Below the pieces are notes generated by a model that was not told where the DNA came from, ran no database searches, and saw only the letters and a list, made by a program, of their open reading frames with translations. This document shows, piece after piece, positions 10,431-21,690 of a stretch of DNA of 64,000 bases (the stretch's first letter is position 1; each line of letters opens with the position of its first letter). This stretch comes from Circinella minor. Its lineage: Eukaryota; Mucoromycota; Mucoromycetes; Mucorales; Lichtheimiaceae. The stretch lies in NCBI GenBank assembly GCA_016758965.1, contig JAEPRB010000223.1, positions 1 through 64,000 on the forward strand, given 5' to 3'. Position numbers and translations under genes: made by a program.

Positions 10431-12117
10431 TTAATCTGCAGCCGTTTTAATATCCAAAATTCGCCACATGTACCAGCTACCAACACTTCTGTATGGCTAT
10501 ATATTTTTAATCATAAAGAGAGAATATATATGCATATAGTTAAAAAAAATACGTCGTATGGATTCAACCCTTGACAACATAAATACAGAGATACTTACAC
10601 GCCAATGTTCAGTGAGTTGTTCCATTTGATCCGGTAGTGGTAGATTGTTTTTTAATCCAAAATGTTTGGCGATCCCTTTACGGATTCCTAAATATATATT
10701 TTAACAAGGGGATGATTAGTAATTGAATATAATACTAACGAACAGCTTTCTTATTTAATTATTATATACCAAGATCAGTTGTGGGAAGAATATCCGGGTG
10801 TCCTAGATCCATCATCAAATACATATCAACAGTCCACTAATAAATGGAAAAAAAATGAACGGTTGTATTTAATTTTCCTGTAAATGAGAACAGCAAAACA
10901 TATGCCACTCAGCGTGTCTTTCATTCACCAATACTAAAAAGAGGAACAATCGTTACATGACCAATACCCTTGACTTGAATCAATAATTTACGTATCTCAT
11001 CGTCGGACATTCGATGCAGTCCTTCGGCATTAATATTATTATCATTAAACTTTTGTGCAAGATCAAGCACATACTGTGCTTTACGAAGCGAAAGTCCTGC
11101 AGATTTAAGTTCCTCTGATGTTTTTTTCAATACCATCTCTGCAGTTGGAAACCATTTAAAATCACCAGTAACTACTTCGGGTACTTTGATTTTATATTCC
11201 TCTGCAAATAATTTCACAAAACGTGTGCGAATTGCTTGAGCAGCTTTACCACTAATTTGTTGATATATAATGGATGATGCAAGGTCTCTACAGATATAAT
11301 ATGCAATATAGCGGTTGAGTAAAAAAAAAAAAAAAAAAACCTAGCTACAAAAAAAAGCAACGCTAAGTCAGAAGAATGATGACATACCTAAATGGATTAG
11401 ATGAGTCCGTTTGTTGAACGCGACGACGTATAAACTCTTCAATATCATTATTAGTAATTAATTTGTTTAATTTTTTATCCACTTTTTTCAAATGAGCAAA
11501 AGCTTCATGAATATCAAAACTACGGTCAATAACATGTTTTGTTACATCAATTGGATCAGCAACACTTGGTGCTGCAGCGGGTGGGGCAAGCTCTTTGCCT
11601 GTGTTTTCGGCTGTAAACGCGTGCTGGGTGTTATATGTTTTGGAAGTAACAATCAAGGAAAAAGAAAGAAATAAATATGCACTGCCTGAATCTGTGTGGA
11701 CAAAATTCAGAAATATTACCCGTAAAAGAAAGAATATTTTATATTATTTACCTTTTTGTCAGCAATAGTGGTGGTGGAACCAGCGATCTAAATAGATGAA
11801 TAAAGTAAAATGGAATGGCCACGATTTAAAAAATGAATTAACTTCTGATTTATCATGAAATAAAAAAAAAAAACTTACTTTACGCTTACTTGACCTTTTT
11901 TCTGTTAGCTGTTCTTTTGGTGCTGCGCGTTTTCTTCTATGTTAATATAAGTTAAGATACTATAAAAAAAATCACAGTGCTACCAATCATTCATGGGGAG
12001 AAAAAAATCGGGTATTTACTTGGTGGTAGGAACAACCGTCTTATTTTGTGTCTGACTCTTTGTATAATAAGAAGTTGTTGGCAGTTTTGAGAGTCGTGGG
12101 CTTTTTCTTGGTAACAT
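10431..12117 (-). CDS. MAG1: DNA-3-methyladenine glycosylase (AlkA/Mag1 type)
   Basis: Eight minus-strand exons: 12117-12020, 11936-11879, 11787-11752, 11623-11388, 11287-10957, 10836-10770, 10687-10599, 10496-10431; 326 residues. The first ~85 residues are basic and disordered, suggesting nuclear import. The helix-hairpin-helix GPD fold follows: DLASSIIYQQISGKAAQAI (substrate pocket and first helices), GLSLRKAQYVLDLA, the hairpin QVKGIGHWTVDMYLM, and the catalytic aspartate D274 in LPTTDLGIRKG. The end WRPYRSVGSWYMWRILD is a hallmark of Mag1/AlkA. It excises 3-methyladenine and other alkylated purines to start base excision repair. The GIG-H/W junction falls on an intron; joining at GTAACG gives the conserved GIGHWT. 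It is convergent with the DDT/WHIM gene, with ~270 bp between the two ends. Confidence 0.95.
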
Positions 12118-12930
12118 GTTTAAAAAAAAAATTAAAAGGAAGAAAAGCACGCTCGGATTCCGTAATTCTAGAGAGTCTATTAATGATCATCCCGCTCAGA
12201 GAAATTTATGTCCGTTTCCGAGGTGTTTCATGACATCCTCTTTTATCTTTTTCTATTACCCACGAGTTGTGTAAATGATAACAGTGACACTGAATTAAGA
12301 AGTTAATTTTTTTTTTCGGTTAGTAACATATAAACTATGCATATCTGCCTTGGTTTCTTTTCGTGCTGGATTATATAGGTTACCAAAGTATCTATCATTA
12401 GGGACATGAAAAGAATGTGTAACAATGAAGTCCGAGAATTTTGCTATTGCTATGGAATTTCGCTCTCGTCACCATATTGCACATATCAAAACCCGGTTTT
12501 CGTGGAAACAAACTCGCTGCCCCTGAGCTAATTTTTACGAGTAGTTTAAGAATTGTCAACCAGGTGATACTTTCGCAAATAATGGTGGCGGTGTATTGTT
12601 CATTGTATATCGAGCCTAGAAAACAAAAAACAGTGGTAGTGAAGAAAATCCAATGATGAAATTACAACCTGTTATAAAAAATGACAAAATATTATTCTAA
12701 CTGTCAATGGGTTAAACTGCATAATTTCAAACCCTTTTTTTTATATCTTTTTGTAATACAGCATTTGATTGGCTCAAATAGCAAAACAAGCTTATGCCAA
12801 AAAACACCTCTATCTATAAAAAGTATACCCTATTCTCTTTTTCTTCCGCCACTTTCCCCCTTCTTTTTTTTCTTTGTCAACTTTATATTATCTAACATAG
12901 AAACTCCTCCCCACCTTATTAAATATCTTC
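12118..12930. other. Divergent promoter region
   Basis: 813 bp between the starts of the glycosylase (-) and the ubiquitin protease (+). Pyrimidine-rich tracts at 12830-12875 precede the protease ATG. Open frames here (for example 12681-12977) overlap this promoter and the true first exon and show no domain. No other gene is supported. Confidence 0.5.
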
Positions 12931-15900
12931 ATGAGTCGACAACCTTACATAAGCCATGGGCAACCACGATTTTATAGTTCATTACCAGAATTACATCGAA
13001 AAGCTGCCATTGATAAATCAGAAACAAAGAAATATTCTGCAAAGCAATGGTTAATTTCAGCAAGTAAATTATTTGACGAGGTGAATATAAAAAAAGTGTC
13101 TTGGCAACTTTATTATTTTTCAATACCGCTATTCTTGGCTAAAAAGAAAAAAAAAAGCACATAGTTATATGTGTATATACATATGAATATATATACCTCA
13201 TTGACAAACAAAACATATATACATATACATTAAATAATGTAAATTTGTATATAGGGTGCTAAAGCACGACAACTAAATGATATTGAAGGCGCGTATGTTC
13301 GTTATTTGAAAGGTTGCGAGTAAGTCAAATATAGTATTTTTCTTTTAGGTCATGAGGGTACCTTTTTCTTATTTACTTATCTAATTGTAAAATGTAGTAT
13401 TTGGGTTGATGTACTTCAAAAACATTCTGGAGTAAAAGAAATTCAATCGCATCCACTTTTCAATGCAACAGCAAAGGTAAGTTATATATATATATATATA
13501 TATATTTGCAAATAATGGAAGAGAGCAACGGTTGTTTTGTGCTATGTGGATTATGATATCAAAAAGATAAAAGTATTTATACTTAAACTATATGATAAAC
13601 GTATAGCGAATTCCAGAAGTACTTGAGTGGCTCGAAACTACGAAAAATGAGATAGAACAAGGTCAGCCAACTCAACCACAACAACAATCAATAATTAAAA
13701 ATAATAATACTGGCAATGATATCATGGAGCGGTTTCCACCCGTAGCAGCATTGGAATCTGGATGGCCAGAAAGTAATAAAGAGGAAGTATCATTAGATAA
13801 TTTACCATCTGTCCCTACACATGCACCTCAAGCAGCTTTACGCATGCCCATGCCCATGCCTACACCATCACCACCTGCACTACCAGATCATCAACTACAA
13901 CCAAGAAAAACTTCTTCCCCTTCAACAGCAACAACAACTATGCCTATATTACCACACTCTTCGATATCTCCGGCACCACCGATCCATGGGAACAATAATA
14001 ATTTACCAATATCATCCGCAAGTAGTACAACAAGTAGTAATCACAGTGGCAGTGAATTCGAAAGTAATGCTATTAAACAACTTAAAATACCCCCACAAAG
14101 TTCATTTAAATTTCCATCTACGTTGGCTGTCGAGCCCATGACACTTGCCAAATGGCTTCAGAAACGAGAAAATTCACCAGGTATTTTATTATTGGATGTT
14201 CGACCTTTGTCCATGTATAAGGAAGGCTGTATAAAACATACATGGATTTGTCAGATAGAGCCACTGTCACTTCGTCAAGAGTAAGTAAAATGGATTGGAC
14301 AGGGGGTGGTAATATATATACGGAGAGAAAGATAGTGAATAAATAAATAAAAAAACTAATGCTGACAATACAATAGAGTAACTTCGCAAAAAATTCAACA
14401 ATCATTGATTTTGAATCCGGAAGTGGAACAACGATTGTTTGATAAACGAAACAAGTTTGACCTTGTTGTATACTATGATCAAGATACCCAAAGAGTGGAA
14501 GATGCAAGTACTCCTTTACGTAAACTTGTTTCAGCCATATATGAAAATGAATTCAGCAAACCATTACAACGAATGCCAATGATGTTGGCAGGTGGATTTG
14601 CTGCGTGGGAACAGGTTATTGGTCAACGTGGCATATACAGTTATAATGGTGTCCGAACACAATCAAATCATGAGCAGAAGGATGATAAGGAAAATGAACA
14701 ACCAAAAGAAACAAGTCGACGACGACATTGGTTAGAAGGAGTAGTTGGAAGAGGACATCATCATCAACATCATGGCAGAGAACGATTGCATAAATCACCT
14801 TTTGACTGGGTAAATTTAAAAAAAAAGACATTGAAAAAGAAAAGATCGTTTATTATGTATACATATGTGTAATATTTATACACGTATTTATTTTTATATT
14901 TGTAGTTCCATGTAAAGCAATATGATGGTGAACTTCAATCAATGACACGGGCATCGGGTGGACCAACACCACCTCTTCAAGGTGTTTTCGCTAACTCTCT
15001 TACGCCATCACCAGGTGTCGAATTACCACCAACAACTATGCCAATTGCACCACCTTATGAAACCAATCACAATAATCAAAAGCAACCACCTACACCAACC
15101 GAAGAATCTTTTATGGCACGATACCCAGATATTAAACCAAATGTATCATCATCCGCTACTGCAGTTGCAGCCGCAGCTGCTGGACCCATTCCTCAGCATC
15201 ATACTGGAACAAGTCTTCAACGACGAAGGACATTCATTGATAATCCTTTCCATGGATTTACTGAAACGGCTAATAACAATTATGATGTCCCACCTAAAAT
15301 ACCTACAAAACCAACCCGTCCATTACCTCCTGCACCTCCTTCGACAGGACCGACAGTATCACGTTATTCTCCTCCGCAACATCCTCGTATCCAACATCAA
15401 CCACGTCAAGATATGCCAATTCCACGACCTTCATCAGCAGGCCCTTCAGCACCACCTTTACCTTCAAAACCTGATATAATGAAAAATCATGCTCAGGAAC
15501 ATCCCGTGATTGATAACAGATATGCTCGTATATCATCTGATAACTCGGCTTCTCAATTGAGCACAGTTCAAATTGGAAAGACTGGATTGAAGAACTTGGG
15601 AAATACTTGTTTCATGAGTTCTATTATTCAATGTTTAAGTGGAACGACACCTCTTGCCCGATATCTTTTAAGTATGTTTCTTTTTTATTGTTATTAAAAT
15701 GAATTTGTGAAGTGAGGAGGAATTTTAGTATATAAAAAAAAGGTAGATACATCATATTCGTAATGGATGTCGGTTAACCTTTTTTTTATCTATTCGTTAC
15801 TATTAGCTGGTATGTATAAGCAACATGTCAACAAAAGCAATCCATTGGGAACAGGTGGGGTCCTTGTACAAAGTCTTGCAGATTTAATTCGAGTCATGTG

Positions 15901-17286
15901 GAGCGGAAACTATAATTTTATTTCACCTGTAACCTTTCGTGTAAGTAAAGAGTTTTTGGATCATCCAAATTATTTTCAAAAATATTATTGTTAGTTTTTT
16001 TTTTTTACTAATTATAAATTTATATGTATCACAGCAAGCACTTGTGCGATTTGCACCTCAATTTGCAGGAACAGAACAGCAAGACTCGCAAGAATTCCTC
16101 ATGTTTTTACTGGACGGTCTTCATGAAGATGTGAATGTAGTATTGGAACGACCACGACCGAAACCAGAAGATCCCGCTGAAGAAGAACGATTTGAACAAT
16201 TACCCGACTGGCAAGCAAGTAGTATTGCATGGAGCAAATATTTAGAGCGAAATGAAAGTATTATTGTCAGTTTGTTTCAAGGGCAATATAGAAGTCGTCT
16301 TACTTGTTTAACATGTAAAAAGGTATGAAAAAGTTGCACCCATTTCATTACAATATTTTTGATATTGTGTTTGTTTTAACAATCTTTTTTTCATTATTAC
16401 TATAATATGATTTAGACATCTACTACTTATAATACGTTCATGTCTTTATCACTTCCTATACCTGCAAAAGGTTCTGTATCTACTGTAACTCTATATCAAT
16501 GTCTAGATGCTTTTGTAAAAGAAGAAGTTCTTGAAGGTGATGATGCATGGTAAGTAAAATATGAGACTCGTCGACTTCAAAAAAAATAATAATACAGAAA
16601 TAACAATATTAATATGGTATTATATCTATTATAGGAATTGTCCACGATGTAAAAAATTACGACGATCTAGCAAAAGTTTAACATTATCTCGAATGCCTGT
16701 TGTTTTATTAATTCATTTGAAACGATTTTCATTCGAAGGACCATTCCGTAATAAGCTTGAAACTATGGTGGATTGTCCAACAAGGAATCTAGATCTTTCA
16801 AATTATGTACCAAATTCAATGATACCACCTAATACGGAAAGACCAGTATTTAAATATGATTTATATGGTGTATCTGTAAGTGTGCAATATTGTGGATGGG
16901 ATAATAAGGTATTAGAGTGATAAACTGATCATGAATCTTTTTAAAAAATTAGAACCATTATGGATCCTTGACAGGCGGACATTGTAAGTAATAGTGATAA
17001 CAATAAAAATATATATAAATGACTATAGAAATGTATGTAAATATTTAACCAATGGATATTTTGCCAATAGATACCGCGGCCGTACGTGATGGTTATCAAG
17101 GTGATTGGCATTACTTTGATGATACAAGATTTTCAATTTGTGAAGAAGATAAAGTTGTGGTAAATATCTATTAGAATATTGAAAACACTCATTCTATCAT
17201 AGAAAATATTAACTAACTGTATTTTTTTGTAATAATAGACCCGAGCAGCTTATAATCTCTTTTATGTGAGATCTACAATAAAATAA
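12931..17286 (+). CDS. Rhodanese-containing ubiquitin-specific protease (USP8/Doa4-like)
   Basis: Thirteen exons: 12931-13080, 13255-13319, 13398-13476, 13607-14280, 14377-14809, 14906-15671, 15807-15940, 16035-16322, 16416-16549, 16635-16875, 16953-16983, 17071-17159, 17239-17286; 1043 residues. The N-terminal ~100 residues are helical and MIT/USP8-dimer-like. A Pro/Ser/Thr linker follows, then a rhodanese-like domain (about 230-400: LAKWLQKREN, ILLLDVRPLSMY, MLAGGFAAWE). The loop that holds the catalytic Cys in active rhodaneses reads VVYYDQDT, so the domain is probably catalytically dead. A second Pro-rich linker leads to the UCH domain: Cys702 in GLKNLGNTCFMSS, a zinc ribbon (C858, C861, C910, C913), His998 in LTGGHY, and an Asp in WHYFDDTRF. 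This is the layout of yeast Doa4/Ubp5 and animal USP8, which recover ubiquitin from endosomal and ESCRT cargo. All catalytic residues are present. Confidence 0.95.
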
Positions 17287-17687
17287 ATAGCATAATTTTC
17301 TAATATTGTCACATGAAACGCATTTATTGAAGGACCTATGTATTATAAGCTATAAATATATAAAATATAATTATGACTATAAATTATGAAAAAAAGCTAC
17401 CAACAATATGTTTGGTGAAAAGTAACTGATTTAGCATGAGTCATTGTTGGTTGTTAACAACTCTAATCCCGTTTCCAAGATCTAAAAAAAAATGACAGCA
17501 TTAACCCCGAAATGAAGATTTGAGGGTTAAAAAAAATCCTGCAGGAGTGTTATCTTTTTCGTTATCCTCGATTATTTACTCCTGAAATATAGAAAGTCCA
17601 AAACCTGTGGAATTGTTAGAGACTTTTTTTTATTCGCCGTATATAAAAGTCTCAAGTTTCTGCACTATAAAATAATAAGAAAACATC
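17287..17687 (+). other. Tandem intergenic spacer / promoter
   Basis: 400 bp between the protease stop and the ClpX start, both on the plus strand. AT-rich, with no gene. It must hold the 3' end of one transcript and the promoter of the next. Confidence 0.45.
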
Positions 17688-19977
17688 ATGATATTTTTAC
17701 AAACATGCAAGACATTACCAAAATATTCCATTCGAATAATATCACCTTCATTCACAAAACGTCATATAACATTGGATACTCTCAATCCACGATTGGTAAA
17801 ATATTACTTTATTTTTATACTAAAAGAGAAAAATAACGGTAACTAATATTTCTTCACGTAATAAACTAAAAAAAAAGATAGCCAAGATATTGGACGAATA
17901 TGTGATAGGGCAAGAACGCGCAAAAAAAACGTTATCGGTAGCAGTTTTCAATCATTATACTAGAGTACAAGCAAATATTGCAAGATCTCAAGCAACACGG
18001 AAAAAAGTTGAAGCAAGTCAGCAAGTATCTTGTACACCACCGGCGGATGAGCTTGGACACCCTTTTCATCATCATGAACAAGAAGAGGAACAATTATCTG
18101 TTGTGATGGAAAATCCCCATCAACAAGAGCAGCAGGATCTGCCTTCCTCTTCTTCTACTACTACTTCTTCTTCTTCTTTGGCTACAGCAGCAGGACCGGC
18201 GAGTGAAGAAGATGAAGATGTAGATACAACATTATTAGAAAAAAGTAATGTGTTACTTATTGGGCCAACTGGATCAGGTAAGATAATATATTAAGTATGA
18301 GAAAGAGAGAAACGGGATAAGGATTTTCTGCACTGAGGAATGCGTATACAAAATTGGCGGATGGTGGTAACATCTCCTGTCATAATTAATTTATGTGCTA
18401 TATTTATAAATCTAGGTAAAACATTACTTGCCAGAACATTAGCTAATATTTTACAAGTACCTTTCTCAATGTCTGATGCTACATCATTTACACAGGCTGG
18501 CTATGTTGGTGATGATGTCGAATCTGTAATTGAAAGATTACTTCAGGTAAAAATTCTACTCATCTTTTTCTTAGTAATATAGTATATCTTAATAACAACA
18601 AACCTTATAAAATTAAATTAATTCGAAAAAATATAGAGCTGTGATTATGATATTGAGAAAGCAGAAACTGGAATTGTATTTATTGATGAAATCGACAAAT
18701 TGGCAAGAGCAGGAGGTAGTGAAGGTTCAAAATCATCCTCAAGAGATGTAGGTGGCGAAGGTGTACAACAAGCATTACTAAGAATGTTGGAAGGAACAAA
18801 TGTTAAGGTGACAAATAAAGGAGTACCTACATCATCTAATATATCGGGTGGAACTTATATGGGTCATCCAATCAATAATCCATCAGCATCAGCGGGAACA
18901 GCATCATCTTCATCCTCCTCTTCTTCTGCGCTTAAACCTGTTCCTGGTGGTAGTTTAGGTGATTCCTATAACGTTGACACAAGCAATATTTTGTTTATTC
19001 TCAGTGGAGCATTTGTTGGTTTGGAAGATCATATTAAACAACGTATGGACAAGACATCAAAGGTATATGATAATAATGTGACTCACAGAAAGCAAAAGAA
19101 AGCAAAAGAGCGGGTTTCAAACGGCTGATGGATGTTACAAATATTATTGTATCATTTACTAATAATATTTATATGAATGTAATTTATAGACAGGATTTAA
19201 TGAGGAAATTCTTATTAATACTTCATCTCATGGAACAACTACGACGTTAGATCACGTTGAACCACATGATATCATGAAATTCGGATTTATTCCAGGTATA
19301 TATCCAAATTAGTCGCTTCTCTATTAAGATAATCTCGCCATATAACTATAAAATCGACTCATTCATGGATCAACATTATATTAGAATTTATTGGAAGAGT
19401 ACCAGTTCTTACTAGTGTAAATCAACTATCAGAGGATGACCTAGTACGTGTATTGACGGAACCCAAAAATGCTCTTGTAAGGCAATACCAGGACTTATTC
19501 AATCTTTATCAGGTAACTTAATGTGCACTTACATTTAGCCGATAGCCGATAGCTTGCATATATAAAATTCAGGTGTTAAAAGTAAAAAAAATATATATAG
19601 GCCGAAATCCGATTTACAGATCCAGCCTTAAGTATTATTGCTCGACATGCAGTACAAAAACAAACAGGTGCTCGTGGATTACGGCGAATCATGGTAATAT
19701 AGAAACAAAAATTATATTGATCTTTATAAACCACTATTGGTTAATTATTAACACGAATAATATAATATGTTATGTATTATAGGAAAACCTTTTACTGGAT
19801 GCCATGTTTGATACACCAGGATCGAGTATTCGACACATTCTTATTAATGAAGAAGCTGTGACTGGGAAAGGAAAGCCATTGTATTATCCAAGGGGACAAT
19901 GGAGTTTTATGGAGCATAAGTTAGAGCATGAAAATAGTGGAAGAGAAAATGAACGAAAAATCATTTCACGTGAATAA
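17688..19977 (+). CDS. MCX1: Mitochondrial ClpX-type AAA+ unfoldase (Mcx1)
   Basis: Eight exons: 17688-17795, 17878-18277, 18416-18546, 18637-19062, 19190-19295, 19385-19512, 19601-19693, 19783-19977; 528 residues. The N-terminus ([19 protein letters not shown]) is basic and lacks acidic residues, typical of a mitochondrial presequence. There is no N-terminal zinc-binding domain, as in yeast Mcx1. Core motifs: [13 protein letters not shown], Walker A GPTGSGKT (split by intron 2), pore loop 1 AGYVGDD, Walker [13 protein letters not shown], the PEFIGRVPV segment and sensor-2 [10 protein letters not shown]. Two inserts are unusual: a ~60-residue Gln/Ser/Glu-rich insert before Walker A (about 85-150) and a ~45-residue Ser/Pro/Gly insert (about 275-320) where bacterial ClpX carries the RKH loop. 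The ClpP-docking IGF loop reads TGF. Likely a matrix unfoldase; whether it works with ClpP is open. The acceptor of intron 1 is the AAAAG at 17877, needed to keep frame. Confidence 0.93.
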
Positions 19978-20166
19978 ACCATGTCATTTACATATAGTGA
20001 AGATATTAAGTTTATATGTACAGTAGTTGAAATAATCGAGTGAGAAAAGCGAATAATGATAAAAAGGTCTATGGAACAGAGAAAGGTTCAGGAAGAGCTT
20101 GGCGTCCCCAGATATACCCGGTCAATCTTCTCTCATGGTGGTTCAACCCATCTATTCTTAAGTTAT
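19978..20166. other. Spacer into mobile-element island
   Basis: 3' flank of the ClpX gene. Nothing recognisable apart from the edge of the repeat-rich island that begins at about 20167. Confidence 0.4.
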
Positions 20167-20168
20167 TA

Positions 20169-20286
20169 GGGGGTTTCAAAAATGAAATCTGCGTCTCTTG
20201 AGACGCAGTTTATACTTTTTGAAGTCTACGAAATCTGCGAAATTTCGCAGATTTCAAAAATTAATTTTTTCATTTTTGAAACCCCC
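20169..20286. mobile_element. 118-bp palindromic MITE, Tc1/mariner-type TA flanks
   Basis: Perfect 19-bp terminal inverted repeats, GGGGGTTTCAAAAATGAAA at 20169-20187 and its complement at 20268-20286, are bordered by TA on both sides (20167-20168 and 20287-20288), as expected for a TA target duplication. Inside are two further palindromes: CTGCGTCTC/GAGACGCAG at about 20189-20209 and AAATCTGCGAAATTTCGCAGATTT at about 20230-20253, so almost the whole element can fold. It is too short to code. The Tc1/mariner label rests only on the TA flanks. Confidence 0.85.
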
Positions 20287-20291
20287 TATTT

Positions 20292-20411
20292 TCACCTTTG
20301 CAACGCATCAAAAAGAAGCTGTATGAATGAGGCATATTTAGTGGGTATCAAACTCATTATAGCGATGAAATGCATGAGGAAGGTTTTAAAATCCTCTAGT
20401 CCTTCATAGTG
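20292..20411 (-). pseudogene. Possible relic coding fragment, gag-like
   Basis: On the minus strand this interval reads an open stretch with KVPHYEGLEDFKTFLMHF and IPTKYASFIQLLFDALQ. The composition resembles the capsid region of fungal LTR retrotransposons, but this is a weak impression from a short segment. The frame is cut at its N-terminal side by the 1.1-kb TIR element, and the sequence on the far side carries a stop three codons upstream. Alternatively it is a chance frame. Confidence 0.25.
20398..20411 (+). repeat. Left copy of 14-bp direct repeat (candidate target duplication)
   Basis: AGTCCTTCATAGTG is found here and again, identical and in the same orientation, at 21509-21522. The two copies lie immediately outside the inverted ends of the 1.1-kb element. 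Confidence 0.8.
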
Positions 20412-21508
20412 GGGTACCTTTAATTTTGCAGTACTTTTTTGCAGTAGTAGTCGGACAACACTAGAAAATATCCGCACAACTGACCGGATTTACCGAACAT
20501 TACTAACTATAAGAGGTGCTTTGTGGTACTGCTTGCGGTACTTTGCAGTACTTTGCAGTAGTTGTTTGCAGTAATGATTTCTATAAAATTATATATCACA
20601 CTTGTTTTTGTATAGTATTATTGCAGTATTTTTTTAAATAGTTATGGAATCATAAATTTATGAATAATATATATTTAATAAATCAAGAACTTAATACGTA
20701 TTTAATATTAATCTCTTAAATTTTGACCTTTATCAGTTCAGCAAATACATTATATATTATGAAGTTACTTTTTTGAAAAATACTATCCAGCTATATACTA
20801 AAAAAAGAAAGCCACTAAAATTTTTAGAAGTAACCCGCCTTTTTTTTTATACTATTGTGATATGCTCACCAGCTTTAAGGCTCTTATTATTATCAAATTA
20901 ATTAGCTTCTAGAAAACACACAGAAATATTATAGATATAATTAAATACATCTACTATGTACTTTTCTATTAGATGTAGACAAAGTATTTCATTAAGCAAA
21001 AAGTTTGCTTTTTTTCTTATGTTTTTAGAATTCCATTTATTAAAGAGGAAATATTATCATACAAAAAAAAGGAGAAACATGAAAAAAGAACTCCGGTGTC
21101 AATGATCTGATATAATTAATTAAAATCAAAGGTTCAAATGGCTTAATAGGTAGAGCGCTTGCATTATTCATTGCCTTATTGAATAGTTAAACGATTGAAT
21201 CCAGTAGAAAGAAAGGTTTTGCTTCAAAACTTTGATTTTTTTTGGCGCTTCTTCTTTTGTTTTATGCAACTTTATATATTGAGATTCTTTTTATCATATA
21301 TTTCATATTGTGTAAACTACCGCAAGAATAGTACTGCAAAAATGATTTAATACTGCAAACTACTGCAAACTACCGCAAGCAGTACCGCAAAGCACCTTTT
21401 ATAGTTAGTAATGTTCGGTAAATCCGGTCAGTTGTGTGGATATTTTCCAGTGTTGTCCGACTACTACTGCAAAAAAGTACTGCATTTGCAGTACTGCAAA
21501 ATTACTCA
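20412..21508. mobile_element. 1.1-kb non-autonomous element with ~160-bp inverted ends
   Basis: The left end (20421-20581) and right end (21338-21504, reversed) are near-identical inverted repeats with roughly 90% visible agreement. Shared stretches include TAATTTTGCAGTAC, GCAGTAGTAGTCGGACAACA, GACCGGATTTACCGAACATT and GGTGCTTTG. The motif TGCAGTA recurs many times within both ends as a subterminal repeat. A 14-bp direct repeat flanks the element. The ~750-bp interior is AT-rich with no transposase frame, but contains a tRNA-like segment (21122-21243). Long inverted ends plus a long duplication recall Mutator-like elements, though 14 bp is longer than their usual 9-10 bp. The outermost 4-9 bases of the two ends do not match, so the exact borders may differ by a few bases. 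Confidence 0.8.
21122..21243 (+). ncRNA. tRNA-like / possible Pol III segment inside the TIR element
   Basis: TGGCTTAATAGGTAGAGCG at 21139-21157 fits a tRNA A box and D arm (GCTT can pair with GAGC). Further on, CGATTGAATCCAG resembles a B box but has G in place of the key C. The ends AAATCAAAG and CTTTGATTT can pair, and a GTTTTG-CTT-CAAAAC hairpin precedes a T8 run, the form of a Pol III terminator. The anticodon stem of a true tRNA cannot be drawn, so this is not a functional tRNA; it could be a tRNA-derived (SINE-like) RNA or a decayed tRNA. Speculative. Confidence 0.35.
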
Positions 21509-21522
21509 AGTCCTTCATAGTG
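21509..21522 (+). repeat. Right copy of 14-bp direct repeat
   Basis: Identical to the copy at 20398-20411; see the 1.1-kb element. Confidence 0.8.
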
Positions 21523-21572
21523 TAAATCAAGTCACAATTATAATATTGTATCCGCCACTTTGAGTTTGATAG

Positions 21573-21690
21573 GGTCAGGTACTAAAAGTCGTGCCGTCCT
21601 GCGGTCGCGCCATTCCCCCATGATTGCGTTTATTTTTATTCCGCCGTGTTCGATCGTGCCATTGATACTGCCTTACTACCCTGTCCTACA
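21573..21690 (+). repeat. GTCGTGCC-rich repeat, copy A
   Basis: ACTAAAAGTCGTGCC followed by two further GTCG[CT]GCC-like motifs and CCGCCGTGTTCGATCGTGCC. It matches copy B at 25035-25112 in inverted orientation over about 110 bases. Both copies read a similar peptide in one frame (TKSRAVLRSRHSPM here, TKSRAILRSCHPSM in B). Confidence 0.7.

Noticed and set aside
13821..14141. 106-codon plus-strand frame inside the ubiquitin protease
   Set aside because: Shifted frame of a Pro/Ser/Gln-rich exon; the real frame continues across splice sites and carries the domains.
14958..15479. 173-codon plus-strand frame rich in His and Leu
   Set aside because: Out-of-frame reading of the Pro-rich linker exon of the ubiquitin protease.
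21122..21243. True tRNA gene
   Set aside because: No anticodon stem can be drawn and the B box lacks its invariant C; kept only as a tRNA-like observation.
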